A stretch of 64,000 bases of DNA from Dehalobacterium formicoaceticum (GTDB lineage Bacteria; Bacillota; Dehalobacteriia; Dehalobacteriales; Dehalobacteriaceae): contig NZ_CP022121.1 in assembly GCF_002224645.1 (NCBI RefSeq), forward strand, positions 1,556,501 through 1,620,500, read 5' to 3'. Made by a program: the position numbers and the translations under genes. A model generated the notes under the pieces. The model was given only the letters and a program-made list of their open reading frames with translations, was not told where the DNA came from and made no database searches. Of this stretch, positions 35,780 through 45,287 are shown piece after piece; the stretch's first letter is position 1, and the number at the start of each line of letters is the position of its first letter.

Positions 35780-36924
35780 AGAGGAAAATCGGATTAATTT
35801 TAATGTCGGTGCTTTTGATATTTTCACTATCTGCATGTGGAACAGATACTAAAGAAACAGGAAAGGCAGGAGGGCAAGAAACAGAGGGAGGGGAAAGCTC
35901 TGAAATTACGGTTACAGATATGTTGGGGAGGGAAATTAGTATTAAAAAACCCATTGAAAGAGTAGTAGTAAATTATTGGGAAGCACTAGAATTCTGTATC
36001 GCTGTTGTGGGAGAAGATTTTATTGATATGCCGGTAGGAGTTGGATTTTCCGGTACCGGGGAACAATTTCAAAGAATATACGAAGAAAAATATCCACAAC
36101 TCCAAGATCTGCCTTTAGTAGGCGGAGGTGGTCAAAATGAATATGATATTGAAAAGATAATTTCATTAAAACCAGATCTTTTTATTGCCAATGTATTTGG
36201 TCATTTATCGGAAATAGCCTTAGATGCTGCAGAAAAACTAGAGAGAGCAGGGATTCCTACTTTAATTTTAACCAGATCAGAAGATCCATCTACTTCGCCC
36301 CAAGAAGCCGTATTGCTCGTTGGTAAAATCTTCGGAACAGAAGATCGGGCACGAGAAATGGCAGGTTTTTTAGATGAACAATTTGCAATCATAAAAAGTA
36401 AAAACCTATCTCAGAAAACAGATAAACCAACAGTTTATGAGGAAATGGGTTGGGGTACCAGAGAAGAATATAGTTCAACCGGAATAACTGATGGCTGGGC
36501 TGCTTTGATAGAGCTGGCCGGCGGAGAAAATATTGCAGTTGGCAATGTGGGTGATAATAGTAAAATAGATCCTGAATATTTGCTAACAACAAATCCCGAC
36601 TATATCTTTGTGACATATTTATTAGGATATTACACTCCTGAAGAAGCTCAAGAAAATATGGATGCCACTGTAGGAGAATATGTTCAAAGAAAAGGTTGGG
36701 ACAAGCTAAATGCCGTTCAAAATAACAATGTCTTCTCATTTTTTCACAATCAAGCACAAAATCAATGTGGATTCTATCCTGCATTAAAAATGGCAAAGCT
36801 TTTCTATCCCGGTGAATTTGAAGATATCAACCCTGATGAGCGATTAAAAGAATTCTTTGACCGCTTTATGCTTACAGAGTATGAAGATGGAATTTGGTTT
36901 TATCAATTAGGAGAACAACTTTAG
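35776..36924 (+). CDS. ABC importer substrate-binding lipoprotein (corrinoid/siderophore type)
   Basis: 382 residues. The N-terminal lipoprotein signal is MKRKIGLILMSVLLIFSLSAC, with Cys21 as lipid anchor. The FecB/BtuF-type fold starts at ITVTDMLGREISIKKPIERVVV, the usual opening of this class, and ends in a C-terminal lobe with KGWDKLNAVQNNNVFSF. With the cobalamin riboswitch upstream and a FecCD permease and ATPase downstream, it most likely binds cobalamin or another corrinoid. A shortened copy lies at 39609-40019. Confidence 0.88.
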   Translation: MKRKIGLILMSVLLIFSLSACGTDTKETGKAGGQETEGGESSEITVTDMLGREISIKKPIERVVVNYWEALEFCIAVVGEDFIDMPVGVGFSGTGEQFQRIYEEKYPQLQDLPLVGGGGQNEYDIEKIISLKPDLFIANVFGHLSEIALDAAEKLERAGIPTLILTRSEDPSTSPQEAVLLVGKIFGTEDRAREMAGFLDEQFAIIKSKNLSQKTDKPTVYEEMGWGTREEYSSTGITDGWAALIELAGGENIAVGNVGDNSKIDPEYLLTTNPDYIFVTYLLGYYTPEEAQENMDATVGEYVQRKGWDKLNAVQNNNVFSFFHNQAQNQCGFYPALKMAKLFYPGEFEDINPDERLKEFFDRFMLTEYEDGIWFYQLGEQL

Positions 36925-36936
36925 GAGAACAACCAA

Positions 36937-37989
36937 ATGAGCGAGAGTAATTTAAAAAGCACTTTAAAAGCCAGACAAATTTATGCAGGTATCATTAAGA
37001 AAAAATCATTGATTATTTTCCCTTTGATAGCTCTTATCCTGATCAGCATAGTTGTCAATTTATTTGTGGGAAGTGCAGATTATAATTTTACAGAAACAAT
37101 AGATGCACTTTTGGGAACTACAGAAGATGAGGTTTCAATGTTTGTGATTTGGGGGCTGCGTATGCCGGTGGCGCTATCGGCGGTCGTGATCGGTGCTGCA
37201 TTAGGGATGGGCGGATGTGAGATGCAGACAGTTTTAAGAAATCCCATGGCAAGCCCTTATACATTGGGATTATCTTCAGCAGCATCATTGGGCGCCGCGA
37301 TCGCGATTATATTAAAGCTTTCCATCGTTCCAGGTGTCGGTACATTTTTGATAACCATAAATTCCTTTATATTTTCTTTACTGGCGGCAGGGATGCTCTA
37401 TCTGTTTTCAAAAAGGGAAGACGCAGATCGGAATACTTTAATATTATTCGGTATCGTGATGAACTTTTTATTTAGCTCTTTAACCCAATTATTACAATTT
37501 GTTGCTGACGCATCAGATTTACAATCTTTAGTATTTTGGAGCTTTGGCAGCCTGAACAAGATTGATTGGATTAAACTGTTAATTATCACAATCGTGACGA
37601 TACTTTGCGCATTTGTTTTTAGCCGGAATATTTGGAAATTGACTGCCATGTCATTATCCGATGAATCAGCGATAAGCCTGGGTGTTGATGTCAAAAAAAC
37701 GCGCAGAAATATTATTTTTATCGTGGCCTTGCTGACGGCAACTGCCGTAAGTTTCGCCGGAACGATCGGCTTTGTCGGTTTGGTAGCGCCCCATATTGCC
37801 AGAATACTTTGCGGAGAAGAACAGAGATATTTCTTGACTGCATCAGCATTGATAGGTGCCTTGCTGCTATCCGTTGCTTCGATTGTCAGTAAATCCCTTG
37901 TTCCTGGCGTTATAATTCCCATTGGATTGGTGACTTCCCTTATTGGGATACCATTCTTTGCCCTCTTAATTTTAAAAAGAAAGGGATGA
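36937..37989 (+). CDS. FecCD/BtuC-family ABC permease
   Basis: A 350-residue inner-membrane permease with about 9-10 helices. Typical motifs are LRMPVALSAVVIGAALGMGGCEMQ, LRNPMASPYTLGLSSAASLGAA and GTIGFVGLVAPHIARI (the ATPase-coupling region). It probably forms a homodimeric corrinoid channel. ATG 36937 lies 12 bases after the binding-protein stop, and the stop overlaps an in-frame ATG of the ATPase gene. Confidence 0.9.
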   Translation: MSESNLKSTLKARQIYAGIIKKKSLIIFPLIALILISIVVNLFVGSADYNFTETIDALLGTTEDEVSMFVIWGLRMPVALSAVVIGAALGMGGCEMQTVLRNPMASPYTLGLSSAASLGAAIAIILKLSIVPGVGTFLITINSFIFSLLAAGMLYLFSKREDADRNTLILFGIVMNFLFSSLTQLLQFVADASDLQSLVFWSFGSLNKIDWIKLLIITIVTILCAFVFSRNIWKLTAMSLSDESAISLGVDVKKTRRNIIFIVALLTATAVSFAGTIGFVGLVAPHIARILCGEEQRYFLTASALIGALLLSVASIVSKSLVPGVIIPIGLVTSLIGIPFFALLILKRKG

Positions 37990-37994
37990 TATCT

Positions 37995-38777
37995 ATGATA
38001 ACAATTGAAAACCTTTATTTTAAATACGATAAAAATCCAATATTCACAGATTTATCCTTATCATTAAAAGATAAAGTAAATATAATCGTCGGACCTAATG
38101 CCGCAGGAAAATCCACCCTATTAAAGTGCATTTTTGGCTTGCTTCCTGCTAAAGGGGAAATTCTTTGGGACGATAAGCGGCTATCAGAAATCCCCAGAAA
38201 AGAAAAAATGAATCTAATGGTTTATCTTCCTCAACAAGACATGGCCGAAACAACTTTGACTGTTTTTGAGACCGTTTTATTAGGAAGATTAGAATCTTTA
38301 GCATGGAAGGTAGGTGATGATGATTTAGAAAAGGCTTTAACAGCTTTAGAAGCCTTAAATATTGATAGCATTGCACGCCGGAAAATGAATCAACTTTCTG
38401 GAGGACAAAGAAAATTAGTATCAATTGCTCAGACCTTGGTCAGGGATCCGAAGATGATCTTGATGGACGAACCGACAAATAGTCTGGACATGCAAAAGCA
38501 ATTAGAATTATTCTCGATCATAGAAGAAGTGTCTATTAAAAAAGATATGATGTTTATTATTGTGATGCACGATATTAATCTTTCCAGTCGCTATGCCGAT
38601 TCTTTGGTCGTCTTAAAAAGCGGCGGGGAATTTTATTCCCAGGGAAATCCGAAAGAAATTGTAACAGAAGAAATGCTGAAAGAAGTTTATGGCATCGAAG
38701 CTTATGTGATGTTAAACGAAAATGATATTCCCGTAGTATCACCGATTCGTTCAGTAAAAGATACGATTGCACAATAG
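37995..38777 (+). CDS. ABC importer ATPase (BtuD/FecE type)
   Basis: About 260 residues. Walker A GPNAAGKSTLLK, signature LSGGQRKLVSIAQ, Walker B MILMDEPTNSLD, and the switch histidine in IIVMHDINLSS. The Walker A variant GPNAAGKS has Ala in place of the common Gly but is still functional in form. ATG 37995 is favoured over 37986 because GGG lies 9 bases upstream. It energises the permease encoded just before it. Confidence 0.9.
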   Translation: MITIENLYFKYDKNPIFTDLSLSLKDKVNIIVGPNAAGKSTLLKCIFGLLPAKGEILWDDKRLSEIPRKEKMNLMVYLPQQDMAETTLTVFETVLLGRLESLAWKVGDDDLEKALTALEALNIDSIARRKMNQLSGGQRKLVSIAQTLVRDPKMILMDEPTNSLDMQKQLELFSIIEEVSIKKDMMFIIVMHDINLSSRYADSLVVLKSGGEFYSQGNPKEIVTEEMLKEVYGIEAYVMLNENDIPVVSPIRSVKDTIAQ

Positions 38778-38796
38778 GGGAGAAGGGAGAAGAGAT

Positions 38797-39570
38797 ATGG
38801 AAACAAAGGTATTTATCGTGGCGGGAGGTCCGGGGGATGCTGAGCTTATGACGTTGAAAGGACAAAGAATTATTGACAGCGCCGATCGTATTTTTTTCAG
38901 TACCCGTTTTACTCCGCAAGAGATGTTCAGCAATACTAAGAGTAGTTGCAAATTTTATGATAGCTTTGCTTATTCTTATGATGAAAAATTACAATTAGTC
39001 AAGGAGGCAGTCAGCAAAAAACAAATCACGGCTTTCGTAACCATGGGAGATCCTTGCCTGTATGGGATGATCGGCGGTCTAACAGATCGTTTTGAAAATG
39101 AACAGATCGATTATGAAGTCATCCCTGGTGTTAGTTCCTTCAATGCTGCTACAGCTTTGCTTAAAAGAGGCATGACGGGGTTGGGACTTCCCAATACGGC
39201 AATTTGTACCACCTTACGAGATAGAGAAGATGGAGAGGAATATTTTAACCTGGTTGCCGCCCTTGGTGCGAGTCTGGCGATCTTTATGTCCGTAGAGCTC
39301 CTTGACCGGGTAATCCACGTGCTGAAGAAATACTATCCCATGACTACACCGGTTGTTGTCATTTGCCGTGCCACTTGGCCGGAACAGCAAATTGCCCAAG
39401 GTAATTTGCTGACGATTAGTGATTTAGTTTCAGAGCAAAAAATTACCGACGGACTCATTTTGGTCGGTGAATTCATTGATAAGGAATACGACTATGTTTT
39501 GGAGAAGGAGTTTACGGAAAGGAAGAAAAAGGAGGCAGCAGAGCGTGAGGCGGCAGGCAAAAATAAATAA
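38797..39570 (+). CDS. Precorrin-4/cobalt-precorrin-4 C11-methyltransferase-like protein
   Basis: 257 residues of the tetrapyrrole methylase family, closest by eye to CbiF/CobM. It opens FIVAGGPGDAELMTLKG, with MGDPCLYGMIGGL as the SAM loop and VIPGVSSFNAATALL. The usual CbiF ELTxP segment is replaced by GMTGLGLPN, so its exact reaction is uncertain. A charged Lys/Glu/Ala tail ends the protein. Position in a B12-controlled uptake operon supports corrinoid synthesis or remodelling. ATG 38797 follows AAGGGAG. Confidence 0.75.
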   Translation: METKVFIVAGGPGDAELMTLKGQRIIDSADRIFFSTRFTPQEMFSNTKSSCKFYDSFAYSYDEKLQLVKEAVSKKQITAFVTMGDPCLYGMIGGLTDRFENEQIDYEVIPGVSSFNAATALLKRGMTGLGLPNTAICTTLRDREDGEEYFNLVAALGASLAIFMSVELLDRVIHVLKKYYPMTTPVVVICRATWPEQQIAQGNLLTISDLVSEQKITDGLILVGEFIDKEYDYVLEKEFTERKKKEAAEREAAGKNK

Positions 39571-39608
39571 TGGTATCAAGTAAAAATCTTTAAGGAAGAA
39601 GGGCTAAA

Positions 39609-40019
39609 ATGAAGAAAAAAATTGGATTAATTCTCATGTCGCTGTTATTGATATTTTCACTATCTGCATGTGGTACTACAGATTCTGTAGAAACAGGAAA
39701 CGCAGGAGAGCAAGAAATGGGATATTACTCTCCTGAAGAGGCTCAAGAAAAGATGGATTCCACTGTAGGGGAATATGTTCAAAGAAAAGGTTGGGACAAG
39801 CTGAAAGCTGTTCAAAATAATAATGTATTCGCATTTTTTCACAATCAAGCACAAAATCAATTTGGATTCTATCCTACATTAAAAATGGCTAAGATTTTTT
39901 ATCCAAATGAATTTGAAGATATCAACCCTGATGAGAGATTAAAAGAATTCTATGATCGCTTTCTGCCGATAGGGTATGACGATGGAGTTTGGTTTTATCA
40001 ATTAGGGGAACAATTTTAA
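39609..40019 (+). CDS. Internally deleted copy of the corrinoid-binding lipoprotein
   Basis: 136 residues. The first 37 (lipoprotein signal MKKKIGLILMSLLLIFSLSAC and spacer) and the last 100 (GYYSPEEAQEKMDSTVGEYV to YQLGEQF) closely match the binding protein at 35776-36924, while about 246 central residues are missing in frame. The upstream sequence GGGCTAAAATGAAG is also shared. The result is a lipid-anchored C-terminal lobe fragment. Frame and identity are well kept, so it may be either a young degenerate duplicate or an expressed small lipoprotein. Confidence 0.75.
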   Translation: MKKKIGLILMSLLLIFSLSACGTTDSVETGNAGEQEMGYYSPEEAQEKMDSTVGEYVQRKGWDKLKAVQNNNVFAFFHNQAQNQFGFYPTLKMAKIFYPNEFEDINPDERLKEFYDRFLPIGYDDGVWFYQLGEQF

Positions 40020-40046
40020 TGAGGGAGTGATTCAATAGCAATGAAA

Positions 40047-40141
40047 AACAGGGGATGTTCCTTGTTCGAGGCAGATATCCAGACTTAACAGTTTTACTGT
40101 GATAAGATCTATCAGTGACAGAATAGAGAACCGTCCCCTGT
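40047..40141 (-). repeat. GGGGACGG palindromic repeat, copy 2
   Basis: AACAGGGGATGTTC near the left end is nearly complemented by GAACCGTCCCCTGTT on the right. The right arm shares the CCGTCCCC core with copies at 27159-27213 and 55618-55632. It lies between the shortened lipoprotein gene and the nucleotidyltransferase gene. Confidence 0.6.
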
Positions 40142-40237
40142 TCTACCCAGAACACTCTAAATGCTAAGTTTAGGGAATTTTTTTGTTAAAGAATTTGGTA
40201 TAATATAATTGTCTAATAGTGGAAGGGAGGGATTTAA

Positions 40238-40549
40238 ATGAATAACATCTTAGATGAAGGCTTAATTTCCAATATAAAAAAACTTGGGAAAAAATATCAA
40301 ATAGATAAAATTGTATTGTTCGGCTCCCGTGCAAGAGGGGATAATAGATTTAATAGTGATATCGACCTTGCAATTTTCACATTGCCGGGGTTTTCTGACA
40401 AAGGATATTTGACTAGTGACATAGATGATCTTAATACGCTTCTTAAAATAGATGTTGTATTTATTAATAAAGATACAGATATAAAACTACTGAAAAATAT
40501 TGAAAAAGAAGGAGTACTATTATATGAGCAAGCATCGAACCAAATTTGA
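40238..40549 (+). CDS. mntA: Minimal nucleotidyltransferase (MNT type)
   Basis: A 103-residue polymerase-beta-like nucleotidyltransferase. The signature GSRARGDNRFNSDIDLAIF carries the two metal-binding aspartates (DID), and the third acidic residue is in KIDVVFI. AGGGAGG precedes the ATG. It overlaps the next gene by 26 bases. Proteins of this type pair with HEPN-like partners as toxin-antitoxin modules, the MNT AMPylating the partner, and that role is likely here. Confidence 0.85.
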   Translation: MNNILDEGLISNIKKLGKKYQIDKIVLFGSRARGDNRFNSDIDLAIFTLPGFSDKGYLTSDIDDLNTLLKIDVVFINKDTDIKLLKNIEKEGVLLYEQASNQI

Positions 40550-40922
40550 TAATTTTACATACGCAATTAAACAACTAAAAAATGGGGTTTCAATGTTTAG
40601 TGCGGAAAATGACCTGTTAAGGGATGGATTGATTCAGAGATTCGAATTTACCTTTGAACTTGCGTGGAAAACCCTTAAAGTATGTTTTGAAGATGAAGGA
40701 CTACTAGGAATTAACTCTCCTAAATCTGTATTACGGGAAGCTTTTTCAACAGGTCTTTTAGATGATGATAAACTATGGCTAGAAATGTTAAATGACAGAA
40801 ATTCTACCTCTCATATATATAGCGAATCATTGGCGATTGAAATCTGTAATAAAATTATTGAGAAATATGCAGATGCTTTTGAAAGTCTAGCATCAAAAAT
40901 TAGAATTAGGTATTTTGAATAG
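40524..40922 (+). CDS. HI0074-type nucleotidyltransferase-substrate-binding (HEPN-like) protein
   Basis: A 132-residue helical protein of the HI0074/KNTase-C family (RFEFTFELAWKTLKVCFEDEG and LWLEMLNDRNSTSHIYSESLA). The RN...H motif common to HEPN RNases appears as RNSTSH. ATG 40524 follows AAGGAG at 9 bases. It forms a two-gene module with the minimal nucleotidyltransferase. Confidence 0.85.
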   Translation: MSKHRTKFDNFTYAIKQLKNGVSMFSAENDLLRDGLIQRFEFTFELAWKTLKVCFEDEGLLGINSPKSVLREAFSTGLLDDDKLWLEMLNDRNSTSHIYSESLAIEICNKIIEKYADAFESLASKIRIRYFE

Positions 40923-41100
40923 TGGTGCAGGTAATTCAAATGCAACAGTATTTTTCTGGCAAAGGGTAATCAACCGAATATTACCGGACAACACATCCAT
41001 AGATCATTATTGGAATCCATGGTATAATTACCGCAAACAATGAAAATTTTGTCAGAAATACGCGGTGAAATTTTCCTAAACATAAGGAGGAGGGAGAAGG

Positions 41101-42933
41101 ATGAAAAGGTGGATTTGTAAGGTTTGTGGGTATATCCATATGGGTGAAGAGCCACCAGAGAAGTGTCCCCAATGTGGTGCGCCAAAAACAGAGTTCCAGC
41201 TTATGGAGGATCAAGGTTTGAAAGACGGTAAACTGGTGGCGCAAGCAACGAAAAGGGAGCTGTTACCGGCCACGATTCCAAATAATGAGGGAAAAGGTCA
41301 CGGGACTGCAGATACAGCGGCAGATGTCATTGTTGTAGGTTCCGGTGCCGCAGCCTTTGCCGCAGCCATCACAGCAAAAAACGAAGGCTGCTCGGTTATT
41401 ATGCTGGAGAAAGCAGGCGAGATCGGCGGCACGACAAAGCGTTCCGGCGGCGGATTCTGGACACCCAACAATCGATTTCAAAAAGCTTGGGGCATCAAAG
41501 AAGATCGGGAACAAACCCTGAGATATATGGCTCGTTATTCCTATCCCCATCTCTACCAGCCCGAGGGTGAACGCTACGGGGTTCCGGAGAATGAATTCCA
41601 GCTGATGGAGGCCATGGTCGATCATGCGGCCGAAATGACTGAATATTTGGAGAATCTTGGTGTATTTGAGCTGACGGAGCAAATCAACTGGACAGGCCAG
41701 ATGCATCTTGATTATCAGGATCATCTCCCGGAGAATAAATCCCTGCGCGGACGGCTTCTTTTCACCAAGGATGATCAGGGCGAAGTGGGCTATGGTTTTA
41801 ACCTGATCAACCGCTTTAAAGCTTGGGCGGAAGATCACAACATTCCCATGCTGGTCAATCATGAGGTGGTCCGGATTCGCAAAGATGACCGGGGTAGGGT
41901 CATTGGTGTGGAAGCAAAATCTGGTGATCAGACAATTTCCTATACCGCATACCAGGGTGTGATCTTCGGCAGCGGTGGTTTTTCCCACAATCCTGAGTTG
42001 ATGCTGCATTTTGGAAAAGGCCCCATCTTCGGCGGTTGCTCTGCTCCCTCTAATACCGGGGACTTTATTACCCTGGCAGGAGAGATCGGTGCAAAGTTAG
42101 GCAATATGGGCGGTGCTTTTCGAGCGCAGAGTGTCTTTGAAAGTGTCCTGGAAAATCCGGGAGGTTCCAATAATCTCTTTTTTATTCCGGGAGACAGTGT
42201 GCTGGAGGTTAATCGCTACGGCCATCGGGTGATGAATGAAAAGCGGAACTATTCGGATCGGGGTATGGTTCATTTCGTTTGGGATCCAAACCGGGCCGAA
42301 TGGACCAATATGCTTCTCTTCATGATTTTTGATGCAAGAACGGCTGATCTCTGGCAGGGCATGCCCCCTTACCCGGCAGAAGGCCAGGAGGCTTCCTATA
42401 TGATCAAGGGAGATAGCTTGGAAGAGCTGGGAAATGCCATCGGAGAGCGTTTGTCCAAACTAAAAGATCATACCGGCGGCTTTATGCTGGATGAGCATTT
42501 TAATGAAAACTTTGCAGTCACGGTAGAGCGGTTCAACGGTTTTGCAAGGGCAGGCCGGGATGAGGATTTTCAGCGGGGTGAATTTGCCTACGACAGAGAA
42601 TGGACCACCTTTCCTCCTACCAAACCGGATGCCGGCAAATGGCCTGAGGATATGACTAAAAACTATACCTTAGCTCCCCTCCGTGAGGAAGGTCCATATT
42701 ATTGCGTGATTTTGGCTTCCAGCACCCTTGATACCAACGGCGGCCCGATGATTAACAGAAATAGCCAAGTGCTGGATGTGCGAAGTCAGGTTATTGAAGG
42801 ATTATACGGTGCGGGAAATTGTATCGCATCACCCACAGCCAATGCTTATTGGGGTGGGGGCAGCACTATTGGACCTGCTATGACATTTGGTTACATCGCT
42901 GCTCAGCATATCGCGGGGAATACAGATAAATAA
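41101..42933 (+). CDS. Rubredoxin-domain FAD oxidoreductase (fumarate reductase/ketosteroid dehydrogenase-like)
   Basis: 610 residues. An N-terminal rubredoxin-like zinc or iron domain (WICKVCGYIHMGEEPPEKCPQCGAP, residues 4-28; four cysteines) joins an FAD-binding-2 flavoprotein starting near residue 78 (VIVVGSGAAAFAAAITAKNEG). The C-terminus is GNCIASPTANAYWGGGSTIGPA, as in flavocytochrome/fumarate reductase-like proteins. It has no signal peptide, so it is cytoplasmic. Electrons would pass from rubredoxin to FAD for reduction of an unknown double bond. GGAGGAGGGAG precedes the ATG; TATAAT at 41023-41028 is a possible -10. Confidence 0.87.
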   Translation: MKRWICKVCGYIHMGEEPPEKCPQCGAPKTEFQLMEDQGLKDGKLVAQATKRELLPATIPNNEGKGHGTADTAADVIVVGSGAAAFAAAITAKNEGCSVIMLEKAGEIGGTTKRSGGGFWTPNNRFQKAWGIKEDREQTLRYMARYSYPHLYQPEGERYGVPENEFQLMEAMVDHAAEMTEYLENLGVFELTEQINWTGQMHLDYQDHLPENKSLRGRLLFTKDDQGEVGYGFNLINRFKAWAEDHNIPMLVNHEVVRIRKDDRGRVIGVEAKSGDQTISYTAYQGVIFGSGGFSHNPELMLHFGKGPIFGGCSAPSNTGDFITLAGEIGAKLGNMGGAFRAQSVFESVLENPGGSNNLFFIPGDSVLEVNRYGHRVMNEKRNYSDRGMVHFVWDPNRAEWTNMLLFMIFDARTADLWQGMPPYPAEGQEASYMIKGDSLEELGNAIGERLSKLKDHTGGFMLDEHFNENFAVTVERFNGFARAGRDEDFQRGEFAYDREWTTFPPTKPDAGKWPEDMTKNYTLAPLREEGPYYCVILASSTLDTNGGPMINRNSQVLDVRSQVIEGLYGAGNCIASPTANAYWGGGSTIGPAMTFGYIAAQHIAGNTDK

Positions 42934-42942
42934 CGATTATTG

Positions 42943-42985
42943 TTGATTCTGCTGCAAAAACTTCATTTTTTGCAGCAGAATCATT
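42943..42985 (+). terminator. Terminator of the flavoprotein gene
   Basis: TGATTCTGCTGCAAAAA and TTTTTGCAGCAGAATCA form a 17-bp stem around a short loop, 12 bases after the stop. Confidence 0.85.
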
Positions 42986-43156
42986 GTTATTTAACATGAT
43001 TAGGTTGTGTTACTGCTTAATTTTAGTATAAGTTTAGCATTATTTTCTTTCCTAATATTATAGAGACGATTGAAAAAGATGATTTGTTACAGAAAAATAA
43101 AGTTCCTGCAAATTATTTTTAAATGAGGGCAGTCTTGTGCCGCGAAATTTTTCCTC

Positions 43157-43185
43157 TTGACACATTTCTTTCTCTTTTATATACT
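43157..43185 (+). promoter_or_regulatory. Promoter of the ilv-leu operon
   Basis: TTGACA, 17 bases, TATACT, a near-consensus sigma-A promoter. The start site near 43192 gives a T-box leader of about 300 bases. A weaker candidate (TTGTGT-16-TATAAG) lies at 43005-43032. Confidence 0.85.
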
Positions 43186-43191
43186 TAAGTT

Positions 43192-43489
43192 TAATTATTG
43201 CTAATAGCCTTATAAAAACGATGACGCAGACATGTTGCCTGATTTGGGCGGATTCAGAGAGCCGGAGATGCTGAGAACCGGTTTCGGCCAATCTTGTAAC
43301 CTCACTGAAGAGTTGCCCCCTTGAAAGAATTTTAATTTGAGTAGAAAGGGGCCGGCGAAGACCGTTATCTTCTTTGTTTAACACAACAAGCGGCTGCATA
43401 TAAAATATGCAGCAAGCAGGGTGGTACCGCGGAAATCCCTTTCGTCCCTGACAGACTGATCTTTGCCTGTCGTACGAAAGGGTTTTTTT
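43192..43489 (+). promoter_or_regulatory. T-box riboswitch leader of the branched-chain operon
   Basis: The T-box sequence AGGGTGGTACCGCGG is at 43418-43432 and a terminator (43436-43489) follows. Stem I contains AGAGAGCCGGAGATGCTGAGAACCGG (distal region, written here only as AGAGAGCCGG...GAACCGG). The likely specifier is CTC at 43301-43303, followed by A, reading leucine as in the B. subtilis ilv-leu operon. Uncharged leucyl-tRNA would favour the antiterminator and allow ilvD onward. Confidence 0.9.
43436..43489 (+). terminator. T-box terminator
   Basis: TCCCTTTCGT and ACGAAAGGGTTTTTTT pair, with CTGACAG...CTGTCG nested between. The competing form is the antiterminator made with the T-box sequence just upstream. 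Confidence 0.88.
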
Positions 43490-43544
43490 AAATCTTTAAA
43501 AAATTTTTAAAATTAAAATCATAGAAAATGCAGGGGTGAAAATC

Positions 43545-45206
43545 ATGAGAAGTGATCAAATGAAAACAGGTTTGGAAAAATCCCCCCATCGCTCTCTCTT
43601 AAAAGCTTTGGGATTAACAAATGAAGAAATGAACCGTCCCATGATCGGAGTGGTGAATTCTTTTAATGAAGTGGTACCGGGACATATGCATTTGCGCAAT
43701 ATTTCCGAGGCGGTGAAAACCGGTGTGCGAATCGCTGGAGGAACACCTCTGGAATTTCCCGCAATTGCTGTGTGCGATGGCATTGCCATGGGCCATCAAG
43801 GTATGAAATACTCCTTGGCCAGCCGGGAACTGATTGCGGATTCCATCGAGGTTATGGCTTTAGCTCATGCTTTTGATGCCTTGGTTTTTATCCCCAATTG
43901 CGATAAGGTGGTTCCGGGGATGCTAATGGCTGCCGCCCGGATCAATATCCCCTCCATCTTTGTCAGCGGCGGACCGATGATGACCGGACGTCTTCGCGGC
44001 AAAGAGCTGGACTTAAATTCAGCTTTTGAAGCTGTAGGGGCTGTCCGGGCCGGTAAGATGACTGATGAGGAACTGGAGGAAATCGAAAACAATTGCTGCC
44101 CGGGCTGCGGTTCCTGTTCCGGAATGTTTACCGCCAATTCCATGAACTGTCTTACGGAAGTGCTGGGGATGGGACTACCGGGTAACGGTACCATTCCGGC
44201 TGTACAGTCGGCACGTATTCGTCTGGCAAAACAAGCGGGCATGAGGATAATGGAGTTGCTGGAGATGGATCTTAAACCTGCTCAAATGATGACGGACAAA
44301 GGTTTTCATAATGCCCTGACCGTAGATATGGCCCTAGGCTGTTCCACCAATACCATTTTGCATTTACCGGCTATTGCCTATGAAGCCGGCGTGAAATTAA
44401 ATTTAGATCTGGTCAATGAGATCAGTGAACGAACACCCCATTTATGTAAACTGGCTCCCGCCGGATTCCATCATATCCAGGATTTACATGAGGCCGGGGG
44501 ATTGCCCGCGCTCCTTGCGGAACTGGCTTCCCATGGCCTGATTCATACGGATGTACCCACCGTGACCGGAAAAACCATGGGAGAAAACATTAAAGGGAAA
44601 AAGATTTTAAACCCGGATGTGATTCATAGTAAGGAAACAGCTTACAGCGATAAAGGGGGTCTGGCTGTTTTAAGAGGAAATCTGGCTCCGGATGGTGCCG
44701 TGGTCAAAAAAGCGGCGGTGGCGCCGGAAATGATGCAGCATCAGGGACCAGCCCGGGTTTTTAACAGCGAAGAAGAAGCATCAAAAGCCATCTATGGGGG
44801 CAAAATTAACCCGGGAGATGTGATTGTGATTCGTTATGAGGGCCCCAAAGGGGGCCCCGGCATGAGGGAAATGCTGGCGCCTACTTCCGCCATCCAGGGG
44901 ATGGGGTTGGGTGCAGCGGTGGCTTTGATCACCGATGGACGGTTTTCCGGAGCAACCCGGGGTGCTGCCATCGGACATGTATCTCCGGAGGCGGCCGAGG
45001 GCGGTTTGATTGGCCTGGTAGAAGAGGGCGATCTTATTCGCATTGATATTCCCGGCGGCAAACTGGAGCTTGTTTTAGATGAAGCAATTATTGAAAAAAG
45101 AAGATCGGCCTGGGTCAAACCTGAACCGAAGATTACCACCGGATATCTGGCAAAATATAGCCAGCGTGTGACTTCAGCCGCTACAGGAGCTGTGATTGTG
45201 CGTTAG
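43545..45206 (+). CDS. ilvD: Dihydroxy-acid dehydratase
   Basis: A 553-residue Fe-S dehydratase giving 2-ketoisovalerate and 2-keto-3-methylvalerate. Cluster cysteines are in [12 protein letters not shown] and [20 protein letters not shown]; further signatures are [13 protein letters not shown] and [24 protein letters not shown] 43545 follows CAGGGGTG; the GTG at 43536 is part of that site. First gene of the T-box operon. Confidence 0.96.
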   Translation: MRSDQMKTGLEKSPHRSLLKALGLTNEEMNRPMIGVVNSFNEVVPGHMHLRNISEAVKTGVRIAGGTPLEFPAIAVCDGIAMGHQGMKYSLASRELIADSIEVMALAHAFDALVFIPNCDKVVPGMLMAAARINIPSIFVSGGPMMTGRLRGKELDLNSAFEAVGAVRAGKMTDEELEEIENNCCPGCGSCSGMFTANSMNCLTEVLGMGLPGNGTIPAVQSARIRLAKQAGMRIMELLEMDLKPAQMMTDKGFHNALTVDMALGCSTNTILHLPAIAYEAGVKLNLDLVNEISERTPHLCKLAPAGFHHIQDLHEAGGLPALLAELASHGLIHTDVPTVTGKTMGENIKGKKILNPDVIHSKETAYSDKGGLAVLRGNLAPDGAVVKKAAVAPEMMQHQGPARVFNSEEEASKAIYGGKINPGDVIVIRYEGPKGGPGMREMLAPTSAIQGMGLGAAVALITDGRFSGATRGAAIGHVSPEAAEGGLIGLVEEGDLIRIDIPGGKLELVLDEAIIEKRRSAWVKPEPKITTGYLAKYSQRVTSAATGAVIVR

Positions 45207-45287
45207 CATTTTTGGAACCTGTATTTAGGATCAGGATAAACCGAGGAAATATGTGATGCTGGGACAGTTTGCGGTATCAGTGAACTC

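Noticed and set aside
41263-42009. A 248-codon minus-strand frame in the flavoprotein gene
   Set aside because: Antisense shadow; the plus-strand gene has clear rubredoxin and FAD motifs.
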